Source of the DNA: Planctomycetota bacterium
GTDB lineage: Bacteria; Planctomycetota; UBA1135
DNA: 61,851 bases
Direction: 5' to 3'
NCBI GenBank assembly: GCA_030748415.1
Contig: JASMMA010000001.1
Coordinates: forward strand, 208,885-270,735
The position numbers and the translations under genes were made by a program. Positions 8,304 through 15,561 of the stretch are shown piece by piece. The notes below the pieces were generated by a model, which did no database searches, had not been told where the DNA came from, and saw only the letters and a list, made by a program, of their open reading frames with translations. Within the stretch, counting starts at the first letter, position 1, and each line of letters opens with the position of its first letter.

Positions 8304-9683
8304 CTACTCCATGCTTTGACCGTACTCCTCGCCGCGGCCGGAGCGGATGCGGAGGTTCAGTTCAGTCAACTTGGATGAGAGTTCGTTCAGGGATGTAATG
8401 CCAAAGTTTGGCATTCCGAGGAGGTCCTCTTCAGAGTAGCGAAGAATGTCTCCGATTCGTTGGAGGTTGAGGCGCTCTACCAACGCTCGGTGGCACCGAA
8501 CGCTAAGGTTGAGGGTAGAAATTTGCATTTCCAAAGATTCTCGCTGATCATCGGTGAGTTCTCCAAGCCAGTGAAGTTCCTTCTCTGCGTCGAAATAGCC
8601 ATTTGCTCCAAAGTCCTCAGGAATCACAAAGGAACCATCCTCACGGCGCATACCTAACCGCAAACCTTTTGCGTGGAGCACATGTTTGATTTCGTTCAGG
8701 GATGTTTCGCCAAAGTTTTTGAATTCCAGCAACTCAGGTTCCGAATGAGAGACAAGATCTTCCAAGCTATGAATGTCCATGTTGATGAGACAATTCCGGG
8801 CGCGAACAGAAAGCTCAAAATCTGAGATGGGGGTGCGGAGCACCTGCATGAGATGATCTTCCTTGCGCTCCAAGTCTTCGTCGTAGAACATGTCCAGGGA
8901 TTCGTGAGAATCACGGAAGAAGAGTCGGGCAGAGGGATGGTTGGGGTCACGGCGTAAAATGGCTGAATAGCACCCACATGACTTTTCGAAGTCATTTCGT
9001 TCTTCGTAAATAAGGCCAAGGTTTAGAAGAACTGCTGTCGAAATGGGGCGCCGTTCTAAAAGAGCTTCGTAATGACGAGCCGCTTCTTTTTCGTTTCCGT
9101 AAAGATCCAAACGGTATGCAAGTGAAAAGCGCGCAGGAAAGTTACTTGGGTCTTCGGATAGAATCTTCTCGTAACCTTCGCAAGCAGATTCGTAATCGCC
9201 GCTGAGTTCAAGGCAACGTGCGCTAAAGAAAGCAGTGTCGGCGGGGCTTAGAGAAGCCTTTGGGGAATTTTTTAAGACGGACTCGTAATCCCTGGCGGCA
9301 TTTAGTGCAAAGAGGGAAGCGCCGGCCAAAGCGGAGTCTTTGGATTTCCAATGGGTGGAAGCAAGTTCGCTTGCCTGTTCATGTTTGCCCAATTCGTGGA
9401 GAGAGGAAATGCGAATGAAATTCTCCATTTCGCCATCACCTTGAACGAATTCCATGGCATGGGCGTATTGGCCACATACCCAAGATGCAGAGGCGGCAAC
9501 TGCAGTGTTCTTGGCTTGGCGTGCTTCACGAGCCATATCCTCGAACTTGTCTGCGAGTGCTGAGTCTGAGAAGAACTGATTCCTTGCCTCTTGAAGGTCC
9601 GTGGCGGACTGTGGGGGGGCTGTAAAGAAAGAAGCTGGATCCAGGGATGTGGACGGTGTGCTTAAGGTTTCCGTTTGTGTCAT
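8304..9683 (-). CDS. TPR protein with two RNA polymerase alpha-CTD domains
   Basis: 459 residues from the ATG at 9683; a TTG eight codons upstream is an alternative start. Residues about 45-270 are helical TPR-like repeats (for example DYESACEGYEKILSEDPSNFPA). Residues 283-346 closely resemble the C-terminal domain of bacterial RNA polymerase alpha: FELSVRARNCL, then LEDLVSHSEPELLEFKNFGETSLNEI. Arg294 and Asn297 sit where E. coli alpha uses R265 and N268 to contact the DNA minor groove, but the equivalent of K298 is Thr. A second, more diverged copy (387-446, LNLSVRCHRAL, MPNFGITSLNEL) keeps the Arg but not the Asn. There is no alpha N-terminal domain, so this is not the polymerase subunit. 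It heads the ruvA-purE-mtnA operon and diverges from murA. A DNA- or sigma-contacting transcription factor is a plausible but unproven role. Confidence 0.85.
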   Translation of the reverse strand: MTQTETLSTPSTSLDPASFFTAPPQSATDLQEARNQFFSDSALADKFEDMAREARQAKNTAVAASASWVCGQYAHAMEFVQGDGEMENFIRISSLHELGKHEQASELASTHWKSKDSALAGASLFALNAARDYESVLKNSPKASLSPADTAFFSARCLELSGDYESACEGYEKILSEDPSNFPARFSLAYRLDLYGNEKEAARHYEALLERRPISTAVLLNLGLIYEERNDFEKSCGCYSAILRRDPNHPSARLFFRDSHESLDMFYDEDLERKEDHLMQVLRTPISDFELSVRARNCLINMDIHSLEDLVSHSEPELLEFKNFGETSLNEIKHVLHAKGLRLGMRREDGSFVIPEDFGANGYFDAEKELHWLGELTDDQRESLEMQISTLNLSVRCHRALVERLNLQRIGDILRYSEEDLLGMPNFGITSLNELSSKLTELNLRIRSGRGEEYGQSME

Positions 9684-9759
9684 GTTTTTGGGAAGGGGTA
9701 ACTCCAAAATGAGTCGATTATTCTAGGTCTGCCCTTAAGGAGCCGTCAAACTTAGGAGC
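9684..9759. promoter_or_regulatory. Divergent intergenic region, TPR/alpha-CTD gene and murA
   Basis: This 76-bp gap separates the start of the minus-strand TPR/alpha-CTD operon from the plus-strand murA start. It must contain, or lie next to, promoters for both directions. I cannot identify convincing -35/-10 boxes or an operator by eye. Confidence 0.4.
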
Positions 9760-10986
9760 ATGGACGCATTTCTGCTTGAGGGTGGAAATCCCCTAAACGG
9801 GGTTGTGTCGGCCTCTGGCTCCAAGAATGCAGCCCTGCCGATGATGGCCGCCGCATTACTCCTAGAAGGCGAATGTTCGCTCCAGGGAGTACCTCAGCTT
9901 CGAGATGTGGACACGATGAGGCATCTCTTGAATGACATGGGGGACTCATATGAGGCACCTTATGACTGGGTGCGACAGATGAGAGCTTCAGTGTGCGTTC
10001 TGGGTCCCTTGCTTGCACGGTATGGTCGAGCCATTGTCGCCTTGCCGGGTGGGTGTGTCTTGGGCCCTCGACCCGTGGACCTCCACCTTCGTGGACTTGA
10101 AGCTCTCGGTGCCACCATTCGAGTCGAGAATGGTTGCATTCATGCCGAGGCCAAAAGTGGCCTTTCTGGCGCCACCATCGATTTGCTGGGCCCTGCCGGA
10201 CCGACCGTTTTAGGAACGGCCAATATTCTGATGGCCGCCACCCTTGCCAATGGGAGAACAACCATACAAAGTGCTGCTCAAGAACCTGAAGTTGTGGAGT
10301 TGGCGAATTATTTGAACGCTTGTGGCGCTGACATTCAAGGGCAGGGCACGAGTCGAATTCAAGTCGAAGGCGTGGCCTCCTTGAAAGCAGTCCCTTGGCG
10401 ATTGCCACCTGACCGAATCGAAGCGGGGACCATTCTTCTCGCTGGAGCCATCACCCGCGGCCACCTTCGTGTCAACCAATGTCGCCCTGAAGAAATGACC
10501 GAACTTCTGAATGCTCTTGCAGCTGTTGGGGTTCCCATTCAGCAGGGTTCGGATTGGGTTGAAGTGAAACCAGGAAATCACCTTGCCGCTCACTCGATTC
10601 AAACAGGAGCTTACCCGGGTTTCCCAACAGACCTCCAAGCCCAATGGATGGCATTTTCAACTCGGTGTGAGGGAACAACCTGCATTGAGGAGAAAATTTA
10701 TCCGGAACGATTTGTCCACGCCGAAGAACTCAATCGCTTAGGTGCTCAAATCAAAAGGAAGGGCGCCTCCGCACTTCTAGCGGGGCCCCGCACACTGTCT
10801 GGAGCGCCGGTGTTGGCAAGCGACTTAAGGGCAAGCGCAGCTTTGGTGTTGGCAGGTCTTATTGCAGAGGGGGAAACTTTAGTGCGGCGGGTATATCACC
10901 TAGACCGAGGCTACGAGAAACTGGAGGAGAAACTGGAATCGGTTGGGGCAAAAGTACGAAGAGTGGTGGACTCAAACGGCCCTTGA
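9760..10986 (+). CDS. murA: UDP-N-acetylglucosamine 1-carboxyvinyltransferase
   Basis: Transfers enolpyruvate from PEP to UDP-GlcNAc, the first committed step of peptidoglycan synthesis. The 408-residue EPSP-synthase-fold protein has SASGSKNAALPMMAAALL near residue 23, LRDVDTMRHLL, and the active-site loop LPGGCVLGPRPVDLH with the catalytic cysteine that fosfomycin attacks. PTDLQAQWMA and the C-terminal DLRASAALVLAGL are also typical. Its presence argues for a peptidoglycan wall. It is followed by ffh after a short spacer with potential hairpins. Confidence 0.96.
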   Translation: MDAFLLEGGNPLNGVVSASGSKNAALPMMAAALLLEGECSLQGVPQLRDVDTMRHLLNDMGDSYEAPYDWVRQMRASVCVLGPLLARYGRAIVALPGGCVLGPRPVDLHLRGLEALGATIRVENGCIHAEAKSGLSGATIDLLGPAGPTVLGTANILMAATLANGRTTIQSAAQEPEVVELANYLNACGADIQGQGTSRIQVEGVASLKAVPWRLPPDRIEAGTILLAGAITRGHLRVNQCRPEEMTELLNALAAVGVPIQQGSDWVEVKPGNHLAAHSIQTGAYPGFPTDLQAQWMAFSTRCEGTTCIEEKIYPERFVHAEELNRLGAQIKRKGASALLAGPRTLSGAPVLASDLRASAALVLAGLIAEGETLVRRVYHLDRGYEKLEEKLESVGAKVRRVVDSNGP

Positions 10987-10991
10987 TTTGT

Positions 10992-11027
10992 AGAATACTG
11001 GGCTAGCTGAGTCTTTCTCAGTGTTCT
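10992..11027 (+). other. Inverted repeats between murA and ffh
   Basis: The 53-bp spacer holds AGAATACTG (10992-11000) facing CAGTGTTCT (11019-11027), complementary apart from one G-U. Inside lies a perfect 5-bp hairpin, CTGAG (11007-11011) and CTCAG (11017-11021). The two share the CAG at 11019-11021, so they could form alternative RNA structures ahead of ffh. No T-run follows, so this does not look like a standard intrinsic terminator. Confidence 0.4.
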
Positions 11028-11039
11028 GCAACCTCAATC

Positions 11040-12434
11040 ATGCTCGAGAATTTAACCCAATCCTTTGGCCGCGTCCTGGACCGCTTTCGCGGACCTGGGA
11101 AGTTGTCGCCTGAGGAAATCCAAGCAGCCTTACGAGATGTTCGTCGCGCACTCCTAGAGGCAGATGTTCATTTCAAAGTTGCGAAAGAATTCACAAACCG
11201 AGTTGCTGAAAAGTTAGAAGGTGAAGCAAAACTAGGTCGCGGAATCCAAGGTAGCCAGCAAGCTATCCACACATTCCACCAAGAGTTGTCCAGGCTGATG
11301 CATTCGAAAGAGGCATCTCTTCCTGCCAATCCTGGCCATCCCATGGTATTGCTTTTGGCTGGTCTGCAAGGTGCGGGCAAAACGACAACCGCCGCCAAGT
11401 TGGCCCTCTGGTTGCGCAAACGAAAGAATTCCAAAGTTCTTTTAGCAGCTTGCGACCTTCAGCGGCCTGCGGCGGTGGATCAGTTGGTCACTTTGGGTAA
11501 GCAATTGGATTTGCCCGTTTATTCGGAAACTCCCGGTCCAGGTGTGACTCCGGAAGGTGTTGCTCAGCGGGCTTTGGAGCAAGCAAAAACCCAGCGCTAC
11601 GATGCCGTCATTCTGGACTCAGCTGGTCGGCTTCATATCGACGATGAGCTAATGGGTGAAATCCAGGCTGTATCCAAGGCCGCCTCACCAGACGCAACCT
11701 ATTTGGTCTTAGACTCCATGACTGGGCAGGATGCCGTGGAATCTGCCCAGCGATTCAATGATACTCTGGAGCTTTATGGCCTGATTTTGACCAAAATGGA
11801 CGGAGATGCCCGTGGAGGGGCCGCCCTTTCCGTTCGAGAAATCAGTGGTAAACCCATTTCCTTCTTAGGAACCGGTGAAAAACCCGGAGATTTGGAGGAA
11901 TTCGACTCAGACCGCCTTGCAGGGCGGATTCTGGACATGGGTGACATTGTCGGCCTGGTTGAGGGAGCCCAAGATGCCCTTCAAGAGGAGCAGGAGACCA
12001 AGGATTACTCCAAAATGATGGAGGGTAAGCTCACGATGGCCGACCTCCTGGACCAGTTCCGAATGTTGAAAAAAATGGGTTCTATGAAGAAGGTGCTGGG
12101 CATGATGCCAGGAATGGGTAAAATGTCCGGCCTTTTGGACTCCATGGACGACCGTCAATTTTCTCGAATCGAGGCGATTGTCTTGTCCATGACCCCAAAG
12201 GAGAGGCTCCATCCTGAGCTTCTTGATGGTAGTCGCCGTAAACGGATTGCTCGCGGATGTGGGCAAGAAGTAAGCGCTGTCAACCAGCTTTTGCGTTCTT
12301 TCCAAGACATGCAGAAGCAAATGAAATCCATGGGCAAAATGATGAAGAGCGGCCGTTCGAAAAAACGCCTCCTTCAACAGTTTGGCCGACCGGGCTCCAT
12401 GCCCAACTTTCCCGGCGCACCGAAAGGTCGCTAA
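11040..12434 (+). CDS. ffh: Signal recognition particle GTPase Ffh (SRP54)
   Basis: Binds signal sequences emerging from ribosomes and, with 4.5S RNA and FtsY, targets proteins to the membrane. The 464-residue protein has the N domain (1-95), then the G domain with P-loop GLQGAGKTTTAAKLA (about 107-121), DSAGRLHIDDELM (Asp-Ser rather than the usual Asp-Thr-Ala-Gly-Arg), TKMDGDARGGAALS and GTGEKPGDLEEF. The methionine-rich M domain follows (about 325-440, with MMPGMGKM). rpsP follows 26 bp downstream, an arrangement common in bacteria. Confidence 0.97.
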   Translation: MLENLTQSFGRVLDRFRGPGKLSPEEIQAALRDVRRALLEADVHFKVAKEFTNRVAEKLEGEAKLGRGIQGSQQAIHTFHQELSRLMHSKEASLPANPGHPMVLLLAGLQGAGKTTTAAKLALWLRKRKNSKVLLAACDLQRPAAVDQLVTLGKQLDLPVYSETPGPGVTPEGVAQRALEQAKTQRYDAVILDSAGRLHIDDELMGEIQAVSKAASPDATYLVLDSMTGQDAVESAQRFNDTLELYGLILTKMDGDARGGAALSVREISGKPISFLGTGEKPGDLEEFDSDRLAGRILDMGDIVGLVEGAQDALQEEQETKDYSKMMEGKLTMADLLDQFRMLKKMGSMKKVLGMMPGMGKMSGLLDSMDDRQFSRIEAIVLSMTPKERLHPELLDGSRRKRIARGCGQEVSAVNQLLRSFQDMQKQMKSMGKMMKSGRSKKRLLQQFGRPGSMPNFPGAPKGR

Positions 12435-12460
12435 GACTAGAACAACCAATAGAATCATTT

Positions 12461-12742
12461 ATGGCAGTAGCCATTCGACTAAAGCGCACCGGTCGTCGAA
12501 ACCGTGCGTGCTTCCGCATTTGCGTCATGGATAACCGAACTCGTCGGGATGGGCGCCCGATTGAAGAACTTGGTTTCTACGATCCAGTTCAACCTGAAGG
12601 AACGGAATCCAACTTTAGCCTGAACGAAGAACGCGCTGCTTACTGGCTTTCTGTGGGTGCTCAACCCAGTGAAACCGTTCGGACTCTTCTTCGCCGCCAA
12701 GGCGTTGAAATTCCAAGTAAGAAGAAAACCTCAACTCAGTAA
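12461..12742 (+). CDS. rpsP: 30S ribosomal protein S16
   Basis: Small-subunit ribosomal protein of 93 residues. The N-terminus MAVAIRLKRTGRRNRACFRI and the following VMDNRTRRDGRPIEELGFYDP are standard S16 sequence, as is the helical C-terminal part (ERAAYWLSVGAQPSETVRTLL). A longer open frame extends upstream inside ffh, but the ATG at 12461 gives the canonical S16 start. The usual bacterial neighbours rimM, trmD and rplS are absent; an unknown lysine-tailed protein follows after 11 bp. Confidence 0.96.
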   Translation: MAVAIRLKRTGRRNRACFRICVMDNRTRRDGRPIEELGFYDPVQPEGTESNFSLNEERAAYWLSVGAQPSETVRTLLRRQGVEIPSKKKTSTQ

Positions 12743-12753
12743 AATAGTTTTTC

Positions 12754-13581
12754 ATGGCTCAATCTGTGGCTGCGAAAACCACTCGTTTGCAATCCTTTCT
12801 TACGAAGGCTCAGCGGGACCTGTTTGAGGTCGGCCCTGCCCCAGAAGAATGGACTGTTCTCGAGCGCTTGATGTCCCTTGTGATTCAGGGGGATGCGCCC
12901 TTGGCTCAGGCTGAGAAAGCCGTCTTTGCGCTAGAGGGGGCCTTCATGAATTGGAACGAGGTTCGCGTTGCTCGAGAGTATGAAGTAATCGATGCCTTGC
13001 TCGCGAAAAGAGTGGTTGGGGCTCGAGAAAAGGCTCCCATTATTCAGAAATACTTGCGCCGTGTTTTTGGAATGTATAACCACTTGGAGATTGATTGGAT
13101 GATGGATGCGACCAGCGAACGGCGAATCCGCTTCTTTGACGATCTCACGATGGCACCCATCCAGGCGAGTGCTGTCCTAGACCTTGATGCCATGGAAGAA
13201 GGGGACCTCATTCCCTTGTGCCCAGACATTAAAAGATTCTTTGCGCGTTTGGGTATGGTCAAGCCGAACCCAAAAGAGAGTTCTGTTCGGGAAATCATGG
13301 AACCTGCCTTTGAAGGAAAGGATATTTATCCCAGCTTTACAGCCTTGCGGGTGATTGCAGCCTTGGGGTGTGACCCAAAGCACCCCAAAAATAAAAGAGC
13401 CATGCGTCTTGCTGATGCTTGGTCTGATAAAGGCGCCAAGCCGAATGCTCATTTTGAAGAGTGTATGGCCGACTTAGGTTTGCCTGTTCGACGCTTGAAG
13501 ACAGCCACCAAGAAAAAGGCCACCAAGAAAAAGGCCACCAAGAAAAAGGCCACCAAGAAAAAGGCCACCAAAAAGGCCTAG
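12754..13581 (+). CDS. HhH-GPD (endonuclease III)-like protein with lysine-rich tail
   Basis: 275 residues. Residues about 30-170 have the order and spacing of helices seen in endonuclease III-type DNA glycosylases: WTVLERLMSLVIQGDAPLAQ, a middle helical region, then LCPDIKRFFARLGM (154-168), which resembles the 'vDthv.Rv..RLG' segment carrying the catalytic Asp (here Asp158). The catalytic Lys of bifunctional enzymes is not apparent, and there is no C-x6-C-x2-C-x5-C iron-sulfur loop. From about residue 250 the protein ends in four KKATK-type repeats, like histone H1/eukaryotic-type basic tails that bind nucleic acid. It may be a non-catalytic DNA/RNA binder. It is co-oriented with rpsP (11-bp gap) and maf. 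The family call is tentative. Confidence 0.55.
   Translation: MAQSVAAKTTRLQSFLTKAQRDLFEVGPAPEEWTVLERLMSLVIQGDAPLAQAEKAVFALEGAFMNWNEVRVAREYEVIDALLAKRVVGAREKAPIIQKYLRRVFGMYNHLEIDWMMDATSERRIRFFDDLTMAPIQASAVLDLDAMEEGDLIPLCPDIKRFFARLGMVKPNPKESSVREIMEPAFEGKDIYPSFTALRVIAALGCDPKHPKNKRAMRLADAWSDKGAKPNAHFEECMADLGLPVRRLKTATKKKATKKKATKKKATKKKATKKA
13510..13569 (+). repeat. Four perfect 15-bp tandem repeats (KKKAT codons)
   Basis: The unit aagaaaaaggccacc occurs four times without a mismatch at 13510-13524, 13525-13539, 13540-13554 and 13555-13569, followed by a partial unit. It encodes the lysine-rich C-terminal tail of the preceding protein. A unit length divisible by three means slippage would change the tail length without breaking the frame. 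Confidence 0.95.
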
Positions 13582-13591
13582 GCCAATAACG

Positions 13592-14182
13592 ATGGACCTT
13601 CCACTAGTCCTCGCTAGTGCTTCTCCAAGGCGAGCCCAGGCCCTGCTTGAATTAGGGCTCGAATTTAATCAGTTGGATCCGGGTCCAGATGGGCCAAGTA
13701 TTTCGGAGAATCCCGAAGAACGGGTCCTAGGGCACGCTCGCTTTAAAGTCGCTTCGGCCGAAAAAATGCTGCAACATAAACCTGCCTTGGTTTTGGGTGG
13801 TGATACTCTTGTTTGGAACCAGGGGCGGTTTTTCCCGAAGCCCACAAACTTGGATGAGGCCAAAGAGATGCTTCAGAGCTTGATGGGTAAGGAGCACCAA
13901 GTTTGGACGAGTCATGTCCTAAAGATTACGGGCGGTTTGTGTTTTGAAAAGACGGACTGTGCCCGCGTTCAATTTCAAGAAATCCCGCCGAATGCGCTCG
14001 ACGAGTACCTTTCCACAGATGAATGGACGGACAAGGCCGGTGGTTACGGAATACAGGGTTGGGCTGGCAAATGGGCCCAAATTAAAGAGGGAGACCTAGA
14101 TACCGTGATTGGCTTCCGAAAGGAGACCGTACTAATGCTCCTCGAGAAGGCAATAACTTGCCTTCGGGCGGGCAGACGGTAG
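13592..14182 (+). CDS. maf: Maf-family nucleotide pyrophosphatase
   Basis: Hydrolyses non-canonical or modified nucleoside triphosphates to monophosphates (house-cleaning); the family was first named for septum inhibition. The 196-residue protein begins VLASASPRRAQALLELGLEF, followed by a variant ALVLGGDTLVW, the helix DEAKEMLQSLMGKEHQVWT, and DKAGGYGIQGWAGKWAQIKEGDLDTVIGF near the C-terminus. It starts 10 bp after the lysine-tailed protein. Substrate preference (dTTP/UTP or m7GTP type) cannot be read with confidence. Confidence 0.9.
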   Translation: MDLPLVLASASPRRAQALLELGLEFNQLDPGPDGPSISENPEERVLGHARFKVASAEKMLQHKPALVLGGDTLVWNQGRFFPKPTNLDEAKEMLQSLMGKEHQVWTSHVLKITGGLCFEKTDCARVQFQEIPPNALDEYLSTDEWTDKAGGYGIQGWAGKWAQIKEGDLDTVIGFRKETVLMLLEKAITCLRAGRR

Positions 14183-14220
14183 AATCTGTGCTTCCCATAG
14201 GCTAAGAAACCCCCAGAAAC

Positions 14221-14433
14221 ATGAAGGAAGGCATCCACCCCGAGTACCACGAGTGTCACGTTAAGTGCGGTTGTGGTCACGAGTTCACCTCGCGAAGCAC
14301 CGTGAAGGAATTGCATGTGGAGATTTGCTCCAAATGCCACCCTTTTTACACCGGCAAGCAAAAGTTTGTCGATGCGGCGGGTCGCGTAGATCGTTTCCAA
14401 AAACGCTACGCAAAGCAACAAGCAAAAGATTAG
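14221..14433 (+). CDS. rpmE: 50S ribosomal protein L31, zinc-binding type
   Basis: Large-subunit ribosomal protein of 70 residues. It has the Cys-containing (C+) L31 form, with Cys16 and Cys18 (KCGCGHEF) and Cys37 and Cys40 ([11 protein letters not shown]) as the zinc ligands. [14 protein letters not shown] is the standard C-terminal motif. The zinc-binding form is the zinc-replete version in bacteria that carry two L31 paralogues. It lies 38 bp after maf and is followed by prfA, a common bacterial arrangement (rpmE-prfA-prmC). Confidence 0.97.
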   Translation: MKEGIHPEYHECHVKCGCGHEFTSRSTVKELHVEICSKCHPFYTGKQKFVDAAGRVDRFQKRYAKQQAKD

Positions 14434-14465
14434 CTGCCTAACGGCCAACCGGGGACCGGAGCGGC

Positions 14466-15542
14466 GTGTTGAATCTAACCGAAATCATCCGCGGGCGACT
14501 TGCGCCTGTTGAAGAGCGCTATAAAGAACTCCAGAAAGCAGTTTCTGACCCTGATGTAGCAGGGACACCGGGCTTTCCATCTATGCTTCGTGAATTGGGT
14601 TCCCTGGAGAAGACATTGGCTCCATGGCGTGAATACGAAGCTGTGTTGGCGGAACTTTCTGAAGCAAAGGAAATGGCTGCCGGTGAGGACAAGGAAATGG
14701 CTGCCTTAGCTGAAGAAGAAATACCAGCTCTGGAGAAACGCTTCACCGAGCTTGAAGAAGGCATCCTTGGCCGTGCCCTTGAAGACGACCAAGATGGCGA
14801 CCGGCCTGCAATTGTAGAAATTCGTGCAGGCGCAGGGGGTGACGAGGCCGCCTTGTTCGCAGGTGACCTTTTTGAAATCTATAACCGCTATGCTCAACTG
14901 CATAAATGGAAGGTAGAGGTTTTGGATTCCTCTGCCAGTGATATGGGCGGATTTAAAGAAATAAGTTTCAAGATAACCGGGGATGAGGTTTTCCGATTGA
15001 TGCGATTTGAAAGCGGTGGTCATCGCGTTCAACGGGTTCCTAAAACTGAAACTCAGGGTCGAATTCACACCTCTGCCGCAACGGTTGCCGTTCTTCCCGA
15101 AGTGGAGGAAATGGATTTTGTGCTTAAGTCCGAAGACTTGGAATTTCAGGCTATGCGTTCATCTGGGCCGGGTGGACAACATGTCAACAAAACATCCTCG
15201 GCTGTTCGTGTGATTCACATACCAACAGGCGAGCAGGTGAAATGCCAAGAAAGCAAACAGCAGGGCCAGAACCGAGAAATGGCCCTGGCACTTTTGCGCT
15301 CTCGGCTTTACGAGCGGGAAAAGGCAAAAAGGGATGCCGAAAGGGCTGAAGAACGAAAGGGTCAGATTGGTTCTGGCGACCGAAGCCAGCGCGTTCGGAC
15401 CTACAATTGGCCTCAGAACCGTGTCACCGACCACCGGATTGGAAGTAACTTTAGTTTGGAACATGTGCTTGAAGGCCAGTTAGATTCCATTGTTGAAGGC
15501 CTTTTAGATGCCGACCGGGCTGCCAAATTGGCCGCCCTGTAA
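14466..15542 (+). CDS. prfA: Peptide chain release factor 1
   Basis: Recognises UAA and UAG stop codons and triggers release of the finished peptide. The 358-residue protein has the N-terminal helical domain, the RF1 signature EIRAGAGGDEAALFAGDLF (about 117-135), and the peptidyl-transferase loop RSSGPGGQHVNKTSSAVRV with the GGQ motif. The tripeptide region near 185-195 (KTETQGRIHTSAATVAV) contains the RF1-type PxT position as 'PKT'. The GTG start at 14466 gives the normal family length. prmC, which methylates the GGQ glutamine, lies one gene downstream. Confidence 0.96.
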   Translation: MLNLTEIIRGRLAPVEERYKELQKAVSDPDVAGTPGFPSMLRELGSLEKTLAPWREYEAVLAELSEAKEMAAGEDKEMAALAEEEIPALEKRFTELEEGILGRALEDDQDGDRPAIVEIRAGAGGDEAALFAGDLFEIYNRYAQLHKWKVEVLDSSASDMGGFKEISFKITGDEVFRLMRFESGGHRVQRVPKTETQGRIHTSAATVAVLPEVEEMDFVLKSEDLEFQAMRSSGPGGQHVNKTSSAVRVIHIPTGEQVKCQESKQQGQNREMALALLRSRLYEREKAKRDAERAEERKGQIGSGDRSQRVRTYNWPQNRVTDHRIGSNFSLEHVLEGQLDSIVEGLLDADRAAKLAAL

Positions 15543-15561
15543 TGATTCCCCCGAACAACTC

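Noticed and set aside
9752..10408. 218-residue minus-strand frame opposite murA
   Set aside because: Composition is odd (His/Arg/Trp-rich) and it is a shadow of the conserved murA frame.
10992..11027. Intrinsic terminator after murA
   Set aside because: The stems are weak and no T-run follows, so a Rho-independent terminator is not supported; kept only as inverted repeats.
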